A DNA stretch of 64,000 nucleotides from Setophaga petechia (GCA_024362935.1 JANCRA010000019.1:14876501-14940500); one strand, 5' to 3'; counted from the first letter of the stretch, positions 24,371 through 36,816 are shown. Program-made: numbers and translations. Notes: generated by a model from the letters alone, not told the origin.

Positions 24371-26401
24371 GAATATCTAGGGAAAGGGGAAAATCTCGTG
24401 GCCACATGAAGAAATGAGTGCTGATGTGCATAAATGCCCCTCCATAAGGAAAGATAACATCTCCCTTAACACATATGTATTTTATGTTGGTTTAGTCATA
24501 TGCCTAACTATTTTTAACAGATTTAGGGATAAAAAAAATTAATTGTTGAGCCATATCTACTCTATAACAGATGTAGATGATGTTAAATAGCCACCTCAGG
24601 TATGGATAACCTGGAGGTTGAAGCACAGAAGACACAAACTATGTTAAGAGATCAGTAAAGTGAATGTACATACATTTCTCCAGTCAAGCAGCTTCAGTTG
24701 AATGACTTCATTTAATGCTCCTCCTTCCTCAGATCTTATCCAGAAAGCAAGAGTCAACAACTGATTTCTATCTATCCTTTTTATGACTCTTGGGATTTTT
24801 TAGGATTCAGCTACATTCACACTTCAGTCATATCCTTTAATGAAGCAGGGAAGAATAGAAAACTGCATTAACAGGGAAGTTAAAAAGAGCCTACAAATAA
24901 TTATTCTACAGGTCCATAATGTTTCTACCCTTTACAAACAGCAGTTTCTGTGGCTCATCAGAATGAATTCAAAGCACTTTTTAGTTTGAGCCTAGAAGAG
25001 TAAACTGAGTTTTCAAGGGATTAATTTTTTCTTTATTGGGCAGATACCTTCCATACCATTTGGCTACACTACAATGTCTACACTGCTGCTGTTAAAATAT
25101 CTACTTTTTTTGCTGAAAATAGTTCTTCCTTCATAATAACTTACATTAATCCAGACAGAAAGAAAGCAAATAATAATTTCATGCAGTAAAACTGACCAAT
25201 AAAATAAGCAGTGAGAAACTGCTGGTCACACAGCAACTAGGCTGGTAGGCTTGGCTAAATTATGATCATCTGTTCAAGGAAGAACATATGAATGAATATA
25301 GTTTACACCTACAACAGGATCCTGTTTGTAAGAAGACAATATAGACAGAATAAGCAAGGAGGCCTACCAGCACAGAATATATAATTCTCAGCAAAATGGA
25401 TTTTCCTTGTTTTTCAAAGTCTAGGACCTCTGTTCCATGAGATTTTTGAACCTACAGCAAGTTTTTACCCTTAACGAAATCCACTGGAACCTCTTCCTTT
25501 GTAGATAAGGAGTTAATTAGAGTAAATGTTCCTGTTTATTTTCAGCAATTGCAGGTTTCTGACTCAGAAATGTAACAAATTTTAATTGAGAAGAAAGTAC
25601 TGAAGCTTATCCAAGTGTAAGAGTGAGAATGAATTCCAATGACACTTGGTTTGGATGTTAGATGAGGAGAGTTGCATGTGAACAAGTGACACAGCCAGTT
25701 TGCAATGGAGGAAAAAAAGAATGGTGGAAAACCACCAGGGAGTAGAACTGGGACATGAACCATAAAGATTTCCTAATACAGTGACTATTTCTTCATCCTG
25801 ATAAATGGTACCTATGTGCTGAGGACTAGTAGCAAGAGTGGTCAGTGCCAGGATTTGGATGACTGACAGCAGCATGGGACAGATCTGGTTCACTCACAGC
25901 AGCAGAGGCAGGTGCTCTGCTGTGGATCTCACTGCAATAACATGCAATACATTCTCAGAAGTAAAAGAAGCTATTTGAGACTAGAAGATCAGGAACTGCA
26001 ACAGACTGTGCCTGGAAAAGCTTTGAAAAACAATCCAGACATCAAGAGTAGGAAATTCAACATCATACAGGAGTACAAATAAACCACACAAAGCTCAATT
26101 TGTTGTTTATGTAAACCATGAAAGCAACTAATTGTTCATAAACAAACCAAGTTGAGAAATAATTTAGTTATTTTTCATGAGGGACACTCACATACTTTGA
26201 AACTTTTCATGTATAGTCTAGATGTGCTATAAAGGAACATTGGAGACAATTGTGATAAATTTTCTACTGTATTTCATGCAGAGGCTGATATGGTTTTCTT
26301 AATGTCTATGCAAATAGAACAAACCAGTTCCTTAAAAAGGAAACTGTCTATTTTTATGCAGGACTAGTTAGAGCTGTGATAATATTTGCAGCACTCTTTT
26401 A

Positions 26402-28249
26402 GAAGGAAGGAAGGGCCGTAAGGAAGGGGCGTAAGGGGCGGAAGGAAGGAAGGGGTGGAAGGAAGGGGCGGAAGGGGCGGAAGGAAGGAAGGGGCGGAAG
26501 GAAGGAAGGGGCGGAAGGAAGTGGCGGAAGTGGCGGGAAGTGGCGGAAGGAAGGAAGGAAGGAAGGAAGGAAGGAAGGAAGGAAGGAAGGAAGGAAGGGG
26601 CGGAAGGAAGGAAGGGGCGGAAGGAAGTGGCGGAAGGAAGTGGCGGAAGGGGCGGAAGGAAGTGGCGGAAGGAAAGAAGTGGCGGAAGGAAGGAAGTGGC
26701 GGAAGGAAGGAAGGAAGTGGCGGAAGGAAGTGGTGGAAGGAAGGAAGGAAGGAAGGAAGGAAGGAAGGAAGGAAGGAAGGAAGGAAGGAAGGAAGGAAGG
26801 AAGGAAGGAAGGAAGGAAGGAAGGAAGGAAGGAAGGAAGGAAGGAAGGAAGGAAGGAAGGAAGGAAGGAAGGAAGGAAGGAAGGAAGGAAGGAAGTGGCG
26901 GAAGGAAGTGGCGGAAGGAAGGAAGTGGCGGAAGGAAGGAAGTGGCGGAAGGAAGGAAGTGGCGGAAGGAAGGAAGGAAGGAAGTGGCGGAAGGAAGGAA
27001 GTGGCGGAAGGAAGGAAGTGGCGGAAGTGGCGGAAGGAAGTGGCGGAAGGAAGTGGCGGAAGGAAGTGGCGGAAGGAAGTGGCGGAAGGAAGTGGCGGAA
27101 GTGGCGGAAGTGGCGGAAGTGGCGGAAGTGGCGGAAGGAAGGAAGTGGCGGAAGGAAGTGGCGGAAGGAAGTGGCGGAAGGAAGTGGCGGAAGGAAGTGG
27201 CGGAAGGAAGTGGCGGAAGGAAGTGGCGGAAGGAAGTGGCGGAAGGAAGGAAGGAAGGAAGGAAGGAAGGAAGGAAGGAAGGAAGGAAGGAAGGAAGGAA
27301 GGAAGGAAGGAAGGAAGGAAGTGGCGGAAGGAAGGAAGTGGCGGAAGGAAGGAAGTGGCGGAAGGAAGTGGCGGAAGGAAGTGGCGGAAGGAAGTGGCGG
27401 AAGGAAGTGGCGGAAGGAAGTGGCGGAAGGAAGTGGCGGAAGGAAGTGGCGGAAGGAAGTGGCGGAAGGAAGGAAGGAAGGAAGGAAGGAAGGAAGGAAG
27501 GAAGGAAGGAAGGAAGGAAGGAAGGAAGGAAGGAAGGAAGGAAGGAAGGAAGGAAGGAAGGAAGGAAGGAAGGAAGGAAGGAAGTGGCGGAAGGAAGTGG
27601 CGGAAGGAAGTGGCGGAAGGAAGTGGCGGAAGGAAGGAAGGAAGGAAGTGGCGGAAGGAAGGAAGTGGCGGAAGGAAGGAAGTGGCGGAAGGAAGGAAGT
27701 GGCGGAAGGAAGTGGCGGAAGGAAGTGGCGGAAGGAAGTGGCGGAAGGAAGGAAGTGGCGGAAGGAAGGAAGTGGCGGAAGGAAGGAAGGAAGGAAGGAA
27801 GGAAGGAAGGAAGGAAGGAAGGAAGGAAGGAAGGAAGGAAGGAAGGAAGGAAGGAAGGAAGGAAGGAAGGAAGGAAGTGGCGGAAGGAAGGAAAAGGCGG
27901 AAGGAAGGAAGGAAGTGGCGGAAGGAAGGAAGTGGCGGAAGGAAGTGGCGGAAGAAAGTGGCGGAAGGAAGTGGCGGAAGGAAGTGGCGGAAGGAAGTGG
28001 CGGAAGGAAGGAAGTGGCGGAAGGAAGGAAGGAAGGAAGGAAGGAAGTGGCGGAAGGAAGTGGCGGAAGGAAGTGGCGGAAGGAAGGAAGGAAGGAAGGA
28101 AGGAAGGAAGGAAGGAAGGAAGGAAGGAAGGAAGGAAGGAAGGAAGGAAGGAAGGAAGGAAGGAAGGAAGGAAGGAAGGAAGGAAGGAAGGAAGGAAGGA
28201 AGGAAGGAAGGAAGGAAGGAAGGAAGGAAGGAAGGAAGGAAGGAAGGAA
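26402..28249. repeat. Composite GGAA / GTGGCGGAA satellite, 1.85 kb
   Basis: The array is built almost entirely from two units: the tetramer GGAA and the 9-mer GTGGCGGAA. A GGGGCGGAA variant is confined to the left end (about 26402-26615). Six pure GGAA blocks alternate with mixed segments: 26545-26596 (13 units), 26735-26894 (40), 27241-27320 (20), 27464-27583 (30), 27777-27876 (25) and 28078-28249 (43). The densest 9-mer run lies near 27095-27135, where GTGGCGGAA repeats in tandem. Rare point variants (TGGTGGAA at about 26731, AAAAGGCGG at about 27892, GAAGAAAG at about 27952) show modest divergence. The plus strand is nearly all purine. Because neither unit contains a stop on either strand, very long frames exist (539-611 codons on the plus strand, rich in RKEG, VAE, GSG and WRK), but they are pure repeat translation with no domain. 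The right edge is sharp at 28250. Confidence 0.97.
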
Positions 28250-29735
28250 TGTATCTTGATCCTCCTACTTTCCAGTGCTCACTATCATAATGCTACTAAA
28301 CTATTGCCAATCTGCCCAGGGAATCCTAAACACCGATACAGAGTGAAATTTCATCACTTCCTCTGAAGTGGTATGAACTTCAAAGACTACCTCTGATCAC
28401 TTTTATGCCAATTATTTAAAGCATCTTGGACAAAGTAAATATTTATCTTAATCTATTTAAATTTTATTATAGAAGACAACAAGTCTGGTTTTGGACTTGT
28501 TGTTTAGACTCAGAGGCTTCATGAAAATGAAAGAAAAAAAACCTCAAGTACACAGAACCAAAAACAGTCTTATTCCAACTGACGCCCAGAAAATAGATTT
28601 GGGTGTTTTTAAAAAAGGCTTCTTTATCAGAAGTCCTTTTGGGTTTAGCATTTCACATAGTTTTAAAAGTTCTTAATAGTGATGCACTTTTTAGACATTT
28701 TATGTCAAATGCAAATCTTTCCCTTGAGCAAAACTTTTCCAAGCAGAGGTGAAAGGGATTTGAGGCACAAGAAGCTGGTTTTGGTTGGTTTTTTTTGTTA
28801 TTGAGATGATGCTCAGAGTTTCCATAGAAGCCCATGGCATTTGAGCTCTCTTAGCTGCTGGCAAAAAGTGCCACTATTGTGTGGACTTAAGTTTCAGTTC
28901 TGCAGTGTTTCTCACTGGATTGTTGCCTATGACACCCTGGAAACAGAGATTGCATTACAAAAAGCCAGGTTTACTCACAACAAGAATCTGTTTAATTTTG
29001 AGCATTCCACCTTATATATCCTTTCCTGTTGAAGTTTACTTTCCTGTTTGATGTGACCACCTCCTGGTTTCCTTTTTCATTTCCATCATGGTGTCTTTCA
29101 TTCTATCTAGAGAGATATATTTATCTTGACAGATCCCTCCCCAAAGCCTAATTTACACCTTCCAAGAGGTTTTTGCTTATCTTTGAATCCCTGACTCCAA
29201 TAATTTTCTAATCTCCTACAATGAAACTGGTCAAAGTGTCTGATCTGCAACCAAGGATGTATGATTCTTCCAGAGCTTTTGAAAAAAATTTCCTTAGTTT
29301 GTCCCAACTCCCATAAAGTATCATGAATTCTACGCCATTTAGGTGCTTTATTTTCTTGGGAGTAAAATATTAATAAAATTTCTGAATGGAAACCAAATAA
29401 TATTTTTTTCTTAACCTAATTCGGTTGTATATTTTAAATGCAGATTCCTGTCTTCTTCCTAAACTTAGAGGTTTGCATAGAGATGTGAGCCATTCTTATA
29501 CACCAAGGAGTACTGAACTGCCACAGAAATTGTGATGACCAAACTTGAAATGGGAAGATAAATGGTCTCCTCAGGATATATTTAATTGTAAGGAAAAACA
29601 TATTAAATATCCCTTTCTCACAAAACCATTGCTCTATTCACATTAGCAGACATTTCCCTCTGACCTTGGAGATGAGCACAATGCTCAGCCAGACATCAAC
29701 ACCAGGTTCTGGCAGTAGAAGGTGCTTTTGGGAAA

Positions 29736-29761
29736 TGTGTCCATTTCCCAAAATGGACACA
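29736..29761. repeat. Perfect 11-bp hairpin with 4-nt loop
   Basis: TGTGTCCATTT (29736-29746) and AAATGGACACA (29751-29761) are exact reverse complements separated by CCCA. The hairpin sits in a 300-bp patch that is more GC-rich than the surroundings. Its symmetry is also compatible with a serum-response-element-like or nuclear-receptor-like palindrome, but it matches no strict consensus. Confidence 0.7.
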
Positions 29762-32339
29762 CTGGCTTTCCCCAGCAGTGCTGTTCATGCTGTCTCACAA
29801 GGAGGGGACTCGTGGCTCCAGCCAGACCCACCAGACCCAATTTGTCCCATGCTCCCTTTGAGGGTGTCCTCTGCCTGAAGCCCCTCTCCAGAGAGAAGAT
29901 GATCACCTTTTTCCTTCTTTGCTAGTGTCTGTGCCTTCAAGCGGCACAGAAATCCTCTATATGTTCATCTAACACTAAAACATGGGTTTATTGTCTTCTA
30001 AAATTCTTTTTTTTTCCACTTGTGCTCTGAAACTTGAAAATTAATTATTTAACTCAAGATATCAGCTTTTAATACATAAAGAAAAGAACATCACTAAGCC
30101 CCATGGTTCTAAAGGGGCAAAATTAATGAATAGTCTGATTTATGTTATTTTATATTTTTTGGTTATGTTGGGATTTTGGGATTATTTTAATTATTTTCAA
30201 AACTAGCCAAAAATATCTAGTCTGACTCTATCAGAAGTAAAATATTTTAGATAATAATATCAGTTCTAAATTTTAGAAAACAAATAAAACCCTCATAAAT
30301 CAAACCCTTACACATGGTAATAACTTAAAAATTGACTATAGATGGCTTTTTCTCCTAGCTTTTCAGGGCAAAGAAAATTGTATCTTTTGAGCTTCGTAAT
30401 AAAATCTGGCTACAGTGTCTTTTTTGCTACTGGTGCATTTTTTACTGGAATTTCTGCAGAACTAGAGGTTTCTGACTAGTTTTAGATCATATGTAAGGCA
30501 AGGGGAAGCCTCAGATTTGATTAGAAACAGGGCATAGCAAACTCTGAGAACCAAATGTGACCTTGGGTTGGTTGAAATTATGAAATGGAACAGATTATAG
30601 ATGTCCTTGTAAAGTGATATTCCAGTATCTGTAGACCCTCAATAAGATTCTTTTCTTCTCCTCTGTAGAAGCAGGTAAAAAGTCTTGTGTGCCTGCTTCA
30701 GAAATATCATCAGATGTATTTAGTAGATATACTTCGCAAAGCTCCTTTCCTTATTGTACCCAGTAAAGTGCAGTAACATAGATGAGATCTTATGATGAAA
30801 TAGTTCTTAAGTTTTACAAATTTTTAACAAGAAGTGATCAAAAGCAAATATCAATAGTTAGCTGGATAAAAAACCTGTTCTGCAATATGGAAGGCTGTCA
30901 GGAGAGGGAGCAATCTACCCATGGACGTGCAGCATTTCACCATCCTTGCCTGAGTTTCAAAACCCATCCTATTTAACAGATGAGGCAGGAATCGGACTTC
31001 TCTTTCTTTCAGAAATGTGGCACAGTTTCCTTTGTGTCTAAGAGCATGAACACAGAAGGAAGGGAAGCAGGAAATCTTTATGCAGGTGAAGAAAATTACT
31101 TGTGAAGTAATTCTCAATTATATCCTGAAGAAAAGCTTGCAGTAATAGCAGTCTTGAAGAAGGGGAGGCCTGGCAGGCAAAGCTGAAATTAGTAGGAGCA
31201 GAGGCTTCATGGTTTTCTGTAGACAACTCTCTAACTGTTTTACAATCCATTTTATAAGGTCATGCTAAACATAACAAAAAAACATCTTGTCTTGGCAAGT
31301 TTCTTGCACAAAATTCTTGTGTGGAGTAGAAAAATTGCCCTCATACGAATAAAGGCAAAATAATTCTAAAATTTAAGGGCAAGAGGAAAATATTAAGCAT
31401 TTTGCTTTGCATTTGAATATCTTTCACAATATACCTGTGCATTAAATACAAAAGCATTTTAAATTTAACCACATACAGACTCTCTGTTCTTCAACAAACA
31501 GCACTCTTCACACAAAATAAATGTATAAAACCAGTAAGATGATCATAATTGAAAATCTTTTATATGTATTTCCTTATTTGATTTTTTAATGTTGTAAGTT
31601 ATATTTGTATTTTTCTGTTACTGAATATTTTTCTTTTACATGAAGAGCCTCTCAAACACCCATGCAAGCACATTGCCTCAAGTGACTCCCCCCATCAGGT
31701 TAATATGCACAATTTTTCCACTTGTATCAAGCAAAATTATTCCAACACTAGTCTGAAGGGTTTCATTAAGAACATTTATTGGCAGGCTAAATTATTAGTA
31801 CACTTTAAAATGTTACTCTTTGCAGTATCAAGGATGTGACCACGTATTCATATTTTAACATTTATTTATTGATGGCATTCCTAATGATGGATGAACTGCA
31901 ATTCTTACTCATGCAAGTAGCAGTCTGAAACTTTTGCTGTAGAATGGCATAATTCATATGAGTAAATGCTTCCTTTTAGAGCCCTAAATTCTTTATTATG
32001 TTCCCAGTCTTGGCAAAGTTTACCCAGGAAAATAGTCATTACTCAGCTTGGGGAGTACTTTGAAAAGTGTGAGAGTACAGAACTTTATCCTCCTGGATCT
32101 TAATTAATCAGTGCTGATGAGATAACTCATGCTTTCATAAAATAAGACCTCTGAGAAGTTGAACTATCCCTCTTAATTGCTAGCAGCTGAAGGATTTGGG
32201 TGCTGCGCAGAATTAGCCTCTCATTTGGAAACATTTACATATCAGATGCATTGATATTATTACCTAGGACTGAAAATTCATGGCTTGCTGCCCAGGAGAG
32301 CTTTCCCTCTGAGGGAAATAAAATATCAACAATCAAAAG

Positions 32340-32427
32340 CCAAACCAAGCAAAATTCAAACAAAACAAACAAACAACAAAGGAGCACACCTCCCCGGCAA
32401 ACAAATCAAACCAAAACAACATCCTAA
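32340..32427. repeat. A/C-rich low-complexity tract
   Basis: Repeated CAAAC/AAACAAAC words broken by a CACACCTCCCCGGCAAAC segment. This belongs to the same general class as the tracts at 19742 and 55611. The frames through it are rich in K, Q, T and N and are not genes. Confidence 0.8.
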
Positions 32428-35385
32428 GATCCAAATCAGGATAGCCATAATTTTCTTCTCCCTCATTCTGTAGCCTCAGGCTGCTAGTTCAACAGCTAAT
32501 TGATTTACACCTTGCTAGCAGGGTCAAGACTGTGCTAAATGCTCCTCATGCACCGTTGCCTTCTGCCATCAGAACAGCCCAAGGCAGGAGGAGTTGTAGC
32601 TTCTGCCATGTAGAAATATAGCACTGGGTGCTCACCCTTCACAACCTCTCCCTCTGCTTTTTCCAGATGCAGCAACACCAGAAAGCAGAGGAAGCAAAAT
32701 TAGAAACTAGAAATTGGAGTTCTAAACCAGATGATGATGGGTGAATAAAAGGTCAGGAACACTGAGCAAAAAAAAGTTGGGTACAGAGGAAATAATGTCA
32801 GGTAATGAATTAGTTTGGACAGGTGTTATTTGTGCTGTAGGATAATAACTGAAATTTGGACAAAGGCACCACAAAAGGAAAAGTAACCTTATTCCTCTCA
32901 GTGCATTTTAAGATGGCAAGTGAGGGTACTCTTTGTTTCCTATTCCCATTTCTCTCAGAAAACCTGTTATCCTCAGGAAATACTCTACACACCAATCCAT
33001 TTTTTTAAATTAAAAATCTAATCATTGAGATGAGACCTGGGAGAGCTGATTGCCACTTGCAGCTTTTCATTGTCACTTGGCTGCCAGGTTCCTGATCATT
33101 TTATCATACAATATTATTTATTTACTTATATTAAATAGTTGGTATCTTATTTCATATTTCAAATATATTAAAATGTATTTCATAATGAATCCCTTCCAGT
33201 TGGATATATTATATGATTTTGTAAACATACAGATATATTTTATAGCTTATTTGTTAAAATCAGTCACCATTTTAAAAAGGTACATTGCTGATTGGTCCAA
33301 GGACACCTCTTCAGAAAGAATGTCTTTGCCAACAACTTATCTTAGAAATCAAAAAGAACTTGTGATAGACTTGGAGGAAAAAGGTGACCCAAAGGAATTT
33401 TAAAAAGATAAGGAATGTGTAATCTGTCTTTGAACTCAGCAGGACAGGTTTGGGCAAACATAGAAAAGAGGAAAGGACTACACTCACAAACACTTTGGCT
33501 CTGATTACTGATACTTGCACACAGGCCTAACCAGAGATGCCCCACTAAAGCCACTTCTTAAAATTAGGAAAATGCCTAAATTCTCTGACAAGCCAGTACT
33601 TTGAACATTAATATTGGCATAAAAGTTTGTATAAGCAAGCCAAATACTACAGCATTCAGACGTGGGATCAGGACAGAGCTTAAAATTAAGCTGCAATTGC
33701 ACTCATTTAGATAAGATGCCTTTTAGTCAGCCCAGTCTGAGTGAAAGTTTATTATACTTTCCCCACCACAATTCTGGCAGCTGGGACAAAGACTGACATA
33801 GGAATCAGATCTACCAAGGGAATGGGCTGGGTGTTGTATTTTTCCAACATGAAAAACACAAAACATATTTTCCTATACAAATAAAAATCAAATACTTTCA
33901 AATAGTTTACAGATCTTAGATAAATTAAAGCTATGTATAGATCACAGTATCATGTGATTGTATAATCTTTCAAATTTAAAGGGTCCCATAGGATCACAGA
34001 TGAGGAGGCCTATTTTCTATTAGGGTTAAAAGTAAGAAGTAGACACATTTTGTTATTGGGTTTGTGTGGTTTCATTTGTTTTTTGGGTTTTTTTCATATT
34101 TTCTTCTTGGTCCTATGAGTTATATGACTCATTCCTATCTGGGAAAAAAAGACAAAGTACATGTTTCAAGCATTCAGACTGTTCAGGCAGGTGATATATG
34201 TGCTGTCTGGGGTGTGTGTAAATGTTTGTGCATGTTCCATGTGCATGCACGTGACTGTGTAAAGTCCTCATCCTCCAACAATTTCTTTAGGATGCCACTC
34301 AGCATTTACCAGTCTTGGGCACGTGGCAACCAGAACAGTAGAATATCCTTTTGATAGATACACAGACACACAGATAGAGGAATTACTTACAACACCTTTG
34401 GATTGAAGAAAAAGCTATTGGCAGTACCTTTGAAATCTGAGCAACTTGCTAATGGAACTACTTCTGAGTATAATACATTTCCTTTATGGGCCATAGTTCA
34501 GCACTGTCCATATACACTTTTTCTAAAAGGTTAGAGAAAGCTCTCTGCTTTGAAGGAAAGATGTCCAGGTATTATCCATAGCTATCGTTTGAGGCATTTG
34601 CTACATTTAATCTTTCTCTTTAAATTGTGTTGCTGTCCTCATCCGCACAAGAGCTTATTGAGAAATAATTAATCAGTAGAATGTGCAAAATATTTGTACA
34701 CACAGATCTGTTTTGACAGAACTTCATTGATACCATGATTAGCTGTGATCTCTCACAGAAGGCAATGAGGGTGAGCAATGAGGTTTTACCCTTTGTTTAG
34801 GTAACTCGAATCTTATCTAAAAGAAACTGAAGGAACCTCCAAGATGATGGACTAGAAAAGCCCAGAATAATGCAAGTGCATATAATTCCTTTCATAAATT
34901 GCAGAAAGTCTGACTAAAAATATTTAAGCTTTGCCCCAAGAACTTTTACTAATAATCTATTATATTCTTGCATGTTTGTGGTTAAAAATATTCTTTTCAT
35001 TTGCAGCCTCAGTACTGTCCTAGTTAATTTACAACTTTGTCTTGTTTCACCTCTGTCCTTTATTTAAACAGCTGTATTATCTTGCTGATGTTGAGTGAAA
35101 AAACACCCTAAAGACATTTTTAGACAGACTATTTCAACATTTGATTTGTTAAAAAAAACCAGTTGCTGTCACTTATTATACAAAACTACTTAATTCTTGT
35201 GGTCTTCCTAACAGACCTTCTGTGCCTTTGTCCCATTCTAAATCCTGCTTCCCTGGACATGGATGACTTCTGTTATACATGGAGCCCTACCAATGATTCA
35301 TATAAAGGCACTATTGTTTCACTCCTTTTGTGTGGATAGATCCTTCCCTGCCTTCTTCACAGACACATCACATCATCCAGATTTC

Positions 35386-36405
35386 CTATGATGGATCAGC
35401 ATACACAAGTTTTCCTCCTTTTCTGTGATTCTCAATGATAACGTTCCCAAATTTATAGCAGAAATTCCTGTTATTATTCTCTAAGTTCATGACCCTATAC
35501 TTCACAGTCTTGAATTCCTTCCCATCTGTAATACTTGGGTCCTCAAGGTCGTTCAACTTTTGTTCTAATCTCTTCCTTATCCAGCTCAAATACTGGTTTC
35601 TCATAAAGCAGACTGTAACACAGCAGGCTGTCTTTACGTTTGATTATACTTTGGTTGAAGTCCTATTTGTTTCCATGCTCTCATTTCTGATTTTCCATCC
35701 TGTCTTTGCCCTTATGCTCAGTATAATTATTCTTACTGAGAAGGAAAGCAAAATATTAATCTCGTCTGAGACTATATTTTTATTATCTTTAAACTGTACC
35801 TAGTCATCACAGCATGGCATAGTAATTCTTTATTCCTTGACCTCTTTCTCCACACAGATACAGGTCTAGGAAATCCATTATCTGTTTTAACTTTTTTTTG
35901 TTTTGTTTTCTTTAAAGATACAGCTTAGCTTAACTTTCAAAAATCCTCAATTTATCTCAGTATTTCTTGGCTTTCTAGGTGGAGGTCTCTTCACTGATCT
36001 TTTGCCATATATTAATCTTAGTATGCACCCTTCAGACTTCATGATTCTTCTCCAATCTTTTGCTTGCCTACAAGATCCTCGCAGCCTTCACAGACAAACA
36101 CAAGATCTCTGTGACTTCTCACGAGTTTCCTTCGCTTCTCAGTCCAGCAGAGTCCCACATGGGGGTGAGTCATCAGCAGCATTCATGATGGTTACATTTG
36201 GACAGACCTTCCTGAGCGTCACGAGAGTCCATTTGGTACACGAAGGATATTGAGGTGCAGTTGCAGGGTGCCTTCCATTGCAGCCTGCACTAACAATAGT
36301 GAGGAAATCTGCAGGTGTATGATTGCAGGTGCAACTGAACCAGAGCAAGGGAAAATTACTGTCAGAGAAACTCTGGAAAATACTAGCCAGGGAAACCTGA
36401 GCCAC
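35386..36405 (-). other. Coding-like but unassigned minus-strand block
   Basis: Two minus-strand open pieces have a protein-like, charged composition rather than the hydrophobic or low-complexity look of the other frames. One is 72 codons at 35386-35604, ending ...GGKLVYADPS and containing WIRKRLEQKLNDLEDPS. Its frame stays coding-like upstream beyond a single stop near 35650. The other is 88 codons at 36139-36405, with a CTKWTLVTLRKVCPNVTIMN stretch. The sequence between them (about 35700-36130) has several stops. I do not recognise the protein. It could be a decayed retrocopy, an old transposon ORF, or chance. A solo LTR starts just to the right (36421), but its flanking duplication shows that this block is not its interior. 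Confidence 0.3.
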
Positions 36406-36420
36406 TGCAGAGCTGGAAGT

Positions 36421-36816
36421 TGTGGTGGTGTTCGCAGGGGTCCCAGGACGAGGGAAGAGGTGAGAATCTTGACTCCATGTTTCAGAAGGCAGATTTATTA
36501 TTTTATGATATATATTATATTAAAAGAAAATTATATACTAAAACTATACTAAAAGAATAGAAGAAAGGATTTCATCAGAAGGCTAGTAAGGAATAGAAAG
36601 GAATTATAATAAAATCTTGTGACTGACCAGAGAGTCTGAGACAACTGGATTGTGATTGGCCATTAATTAAAAACAACCACGAGACCAATCAAAGATGCAC
36701 CTGTTGCATTCCACAGTAGCAGATAATTATTGTTTGCATTTTGTTTCTGAGGCCTCTCAGCTTCTCAGGAGAAAAGATCCTAACAAAAGGATTTGTCATA
36801 AAATATGTCTGTAACA
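36421..36816 (-). mobile_element. ERVK-type solo LTR, 396 bp, with GGAAGT target duplication
   Basis: The element starts TGTGGTGGTG at 36421 and ends TGTCTGTAACA at 36816 on the plus strand, so its termini are TGT...ACA. A perfect 6-bp duplication, GGAAGT, flanks it at 36415-36420 and 36817-36822; six bases is the usual size for ERVK-type insertions. An AATAAA signal on the minus strand at 36494-36499 sets the orientation. I recall this LTR as common in songbird genomes (GGTCCCAGGACGAGGGAAG near one end, GAGGCCTCTCAGCTTCTCAG near the other). There is no internal viral sequence, so it formed by LTR-LTR recombination. Confidence 0.92.

Larger units (their letters stand above)
17869..26401. other. 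Intergenic DNA without recognised genes
   Basis: About 8.5 kb of AT-rich sequence. Open frames are short and unrecognised, the longest being 139 codons at 23542-23961 on the plus strand. Notable local features are listed separately: an A/C-rich tract (19742-19838), a TATA plus octamer pair (23128-23148) and a small hairpin (24352-24370). The stretch 23040-23530 is clearly less AT-rich than its surroundings, without a repeat signature. Confidence 0.5.
28250..35385. other. Intergenic DNA without recognised genes
   Basis: About 7.1 kb of AT-rich sequence, with no open frame that looks coding. The longest is 117 codons at 33050-33403, which is chance. A GC-richer patch at about 29640-29930 contains a perfect hairpin (29736-29761). 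An A/C-rich tract lies at 32340-32427. I recognise no mobile element in the remainder. Confidence 0.5.

Noticed and set aside
26402..28249. CRISPR-like or segmented regulatory array
   Set aside because: There are no conserved repeats with unique spacers. Both units are simple-sequence, and the genome is a vertebrate's.
26455..28366. Three overlapping plus-strand frames of 539-611 codons
   Set aside because: They are translations of the GGAA/GTGGCGGAA array in all three phases. The repeat lacks stop codons by its nature, and no domain, promoter or splice context is present.
33955..34030. Possible further CR1 end (GGTCCCATAGGATCACAG)
   Set aside because: Only a short word matches the CR1 3' region and the order around it does not, so it is not listed as a feature.
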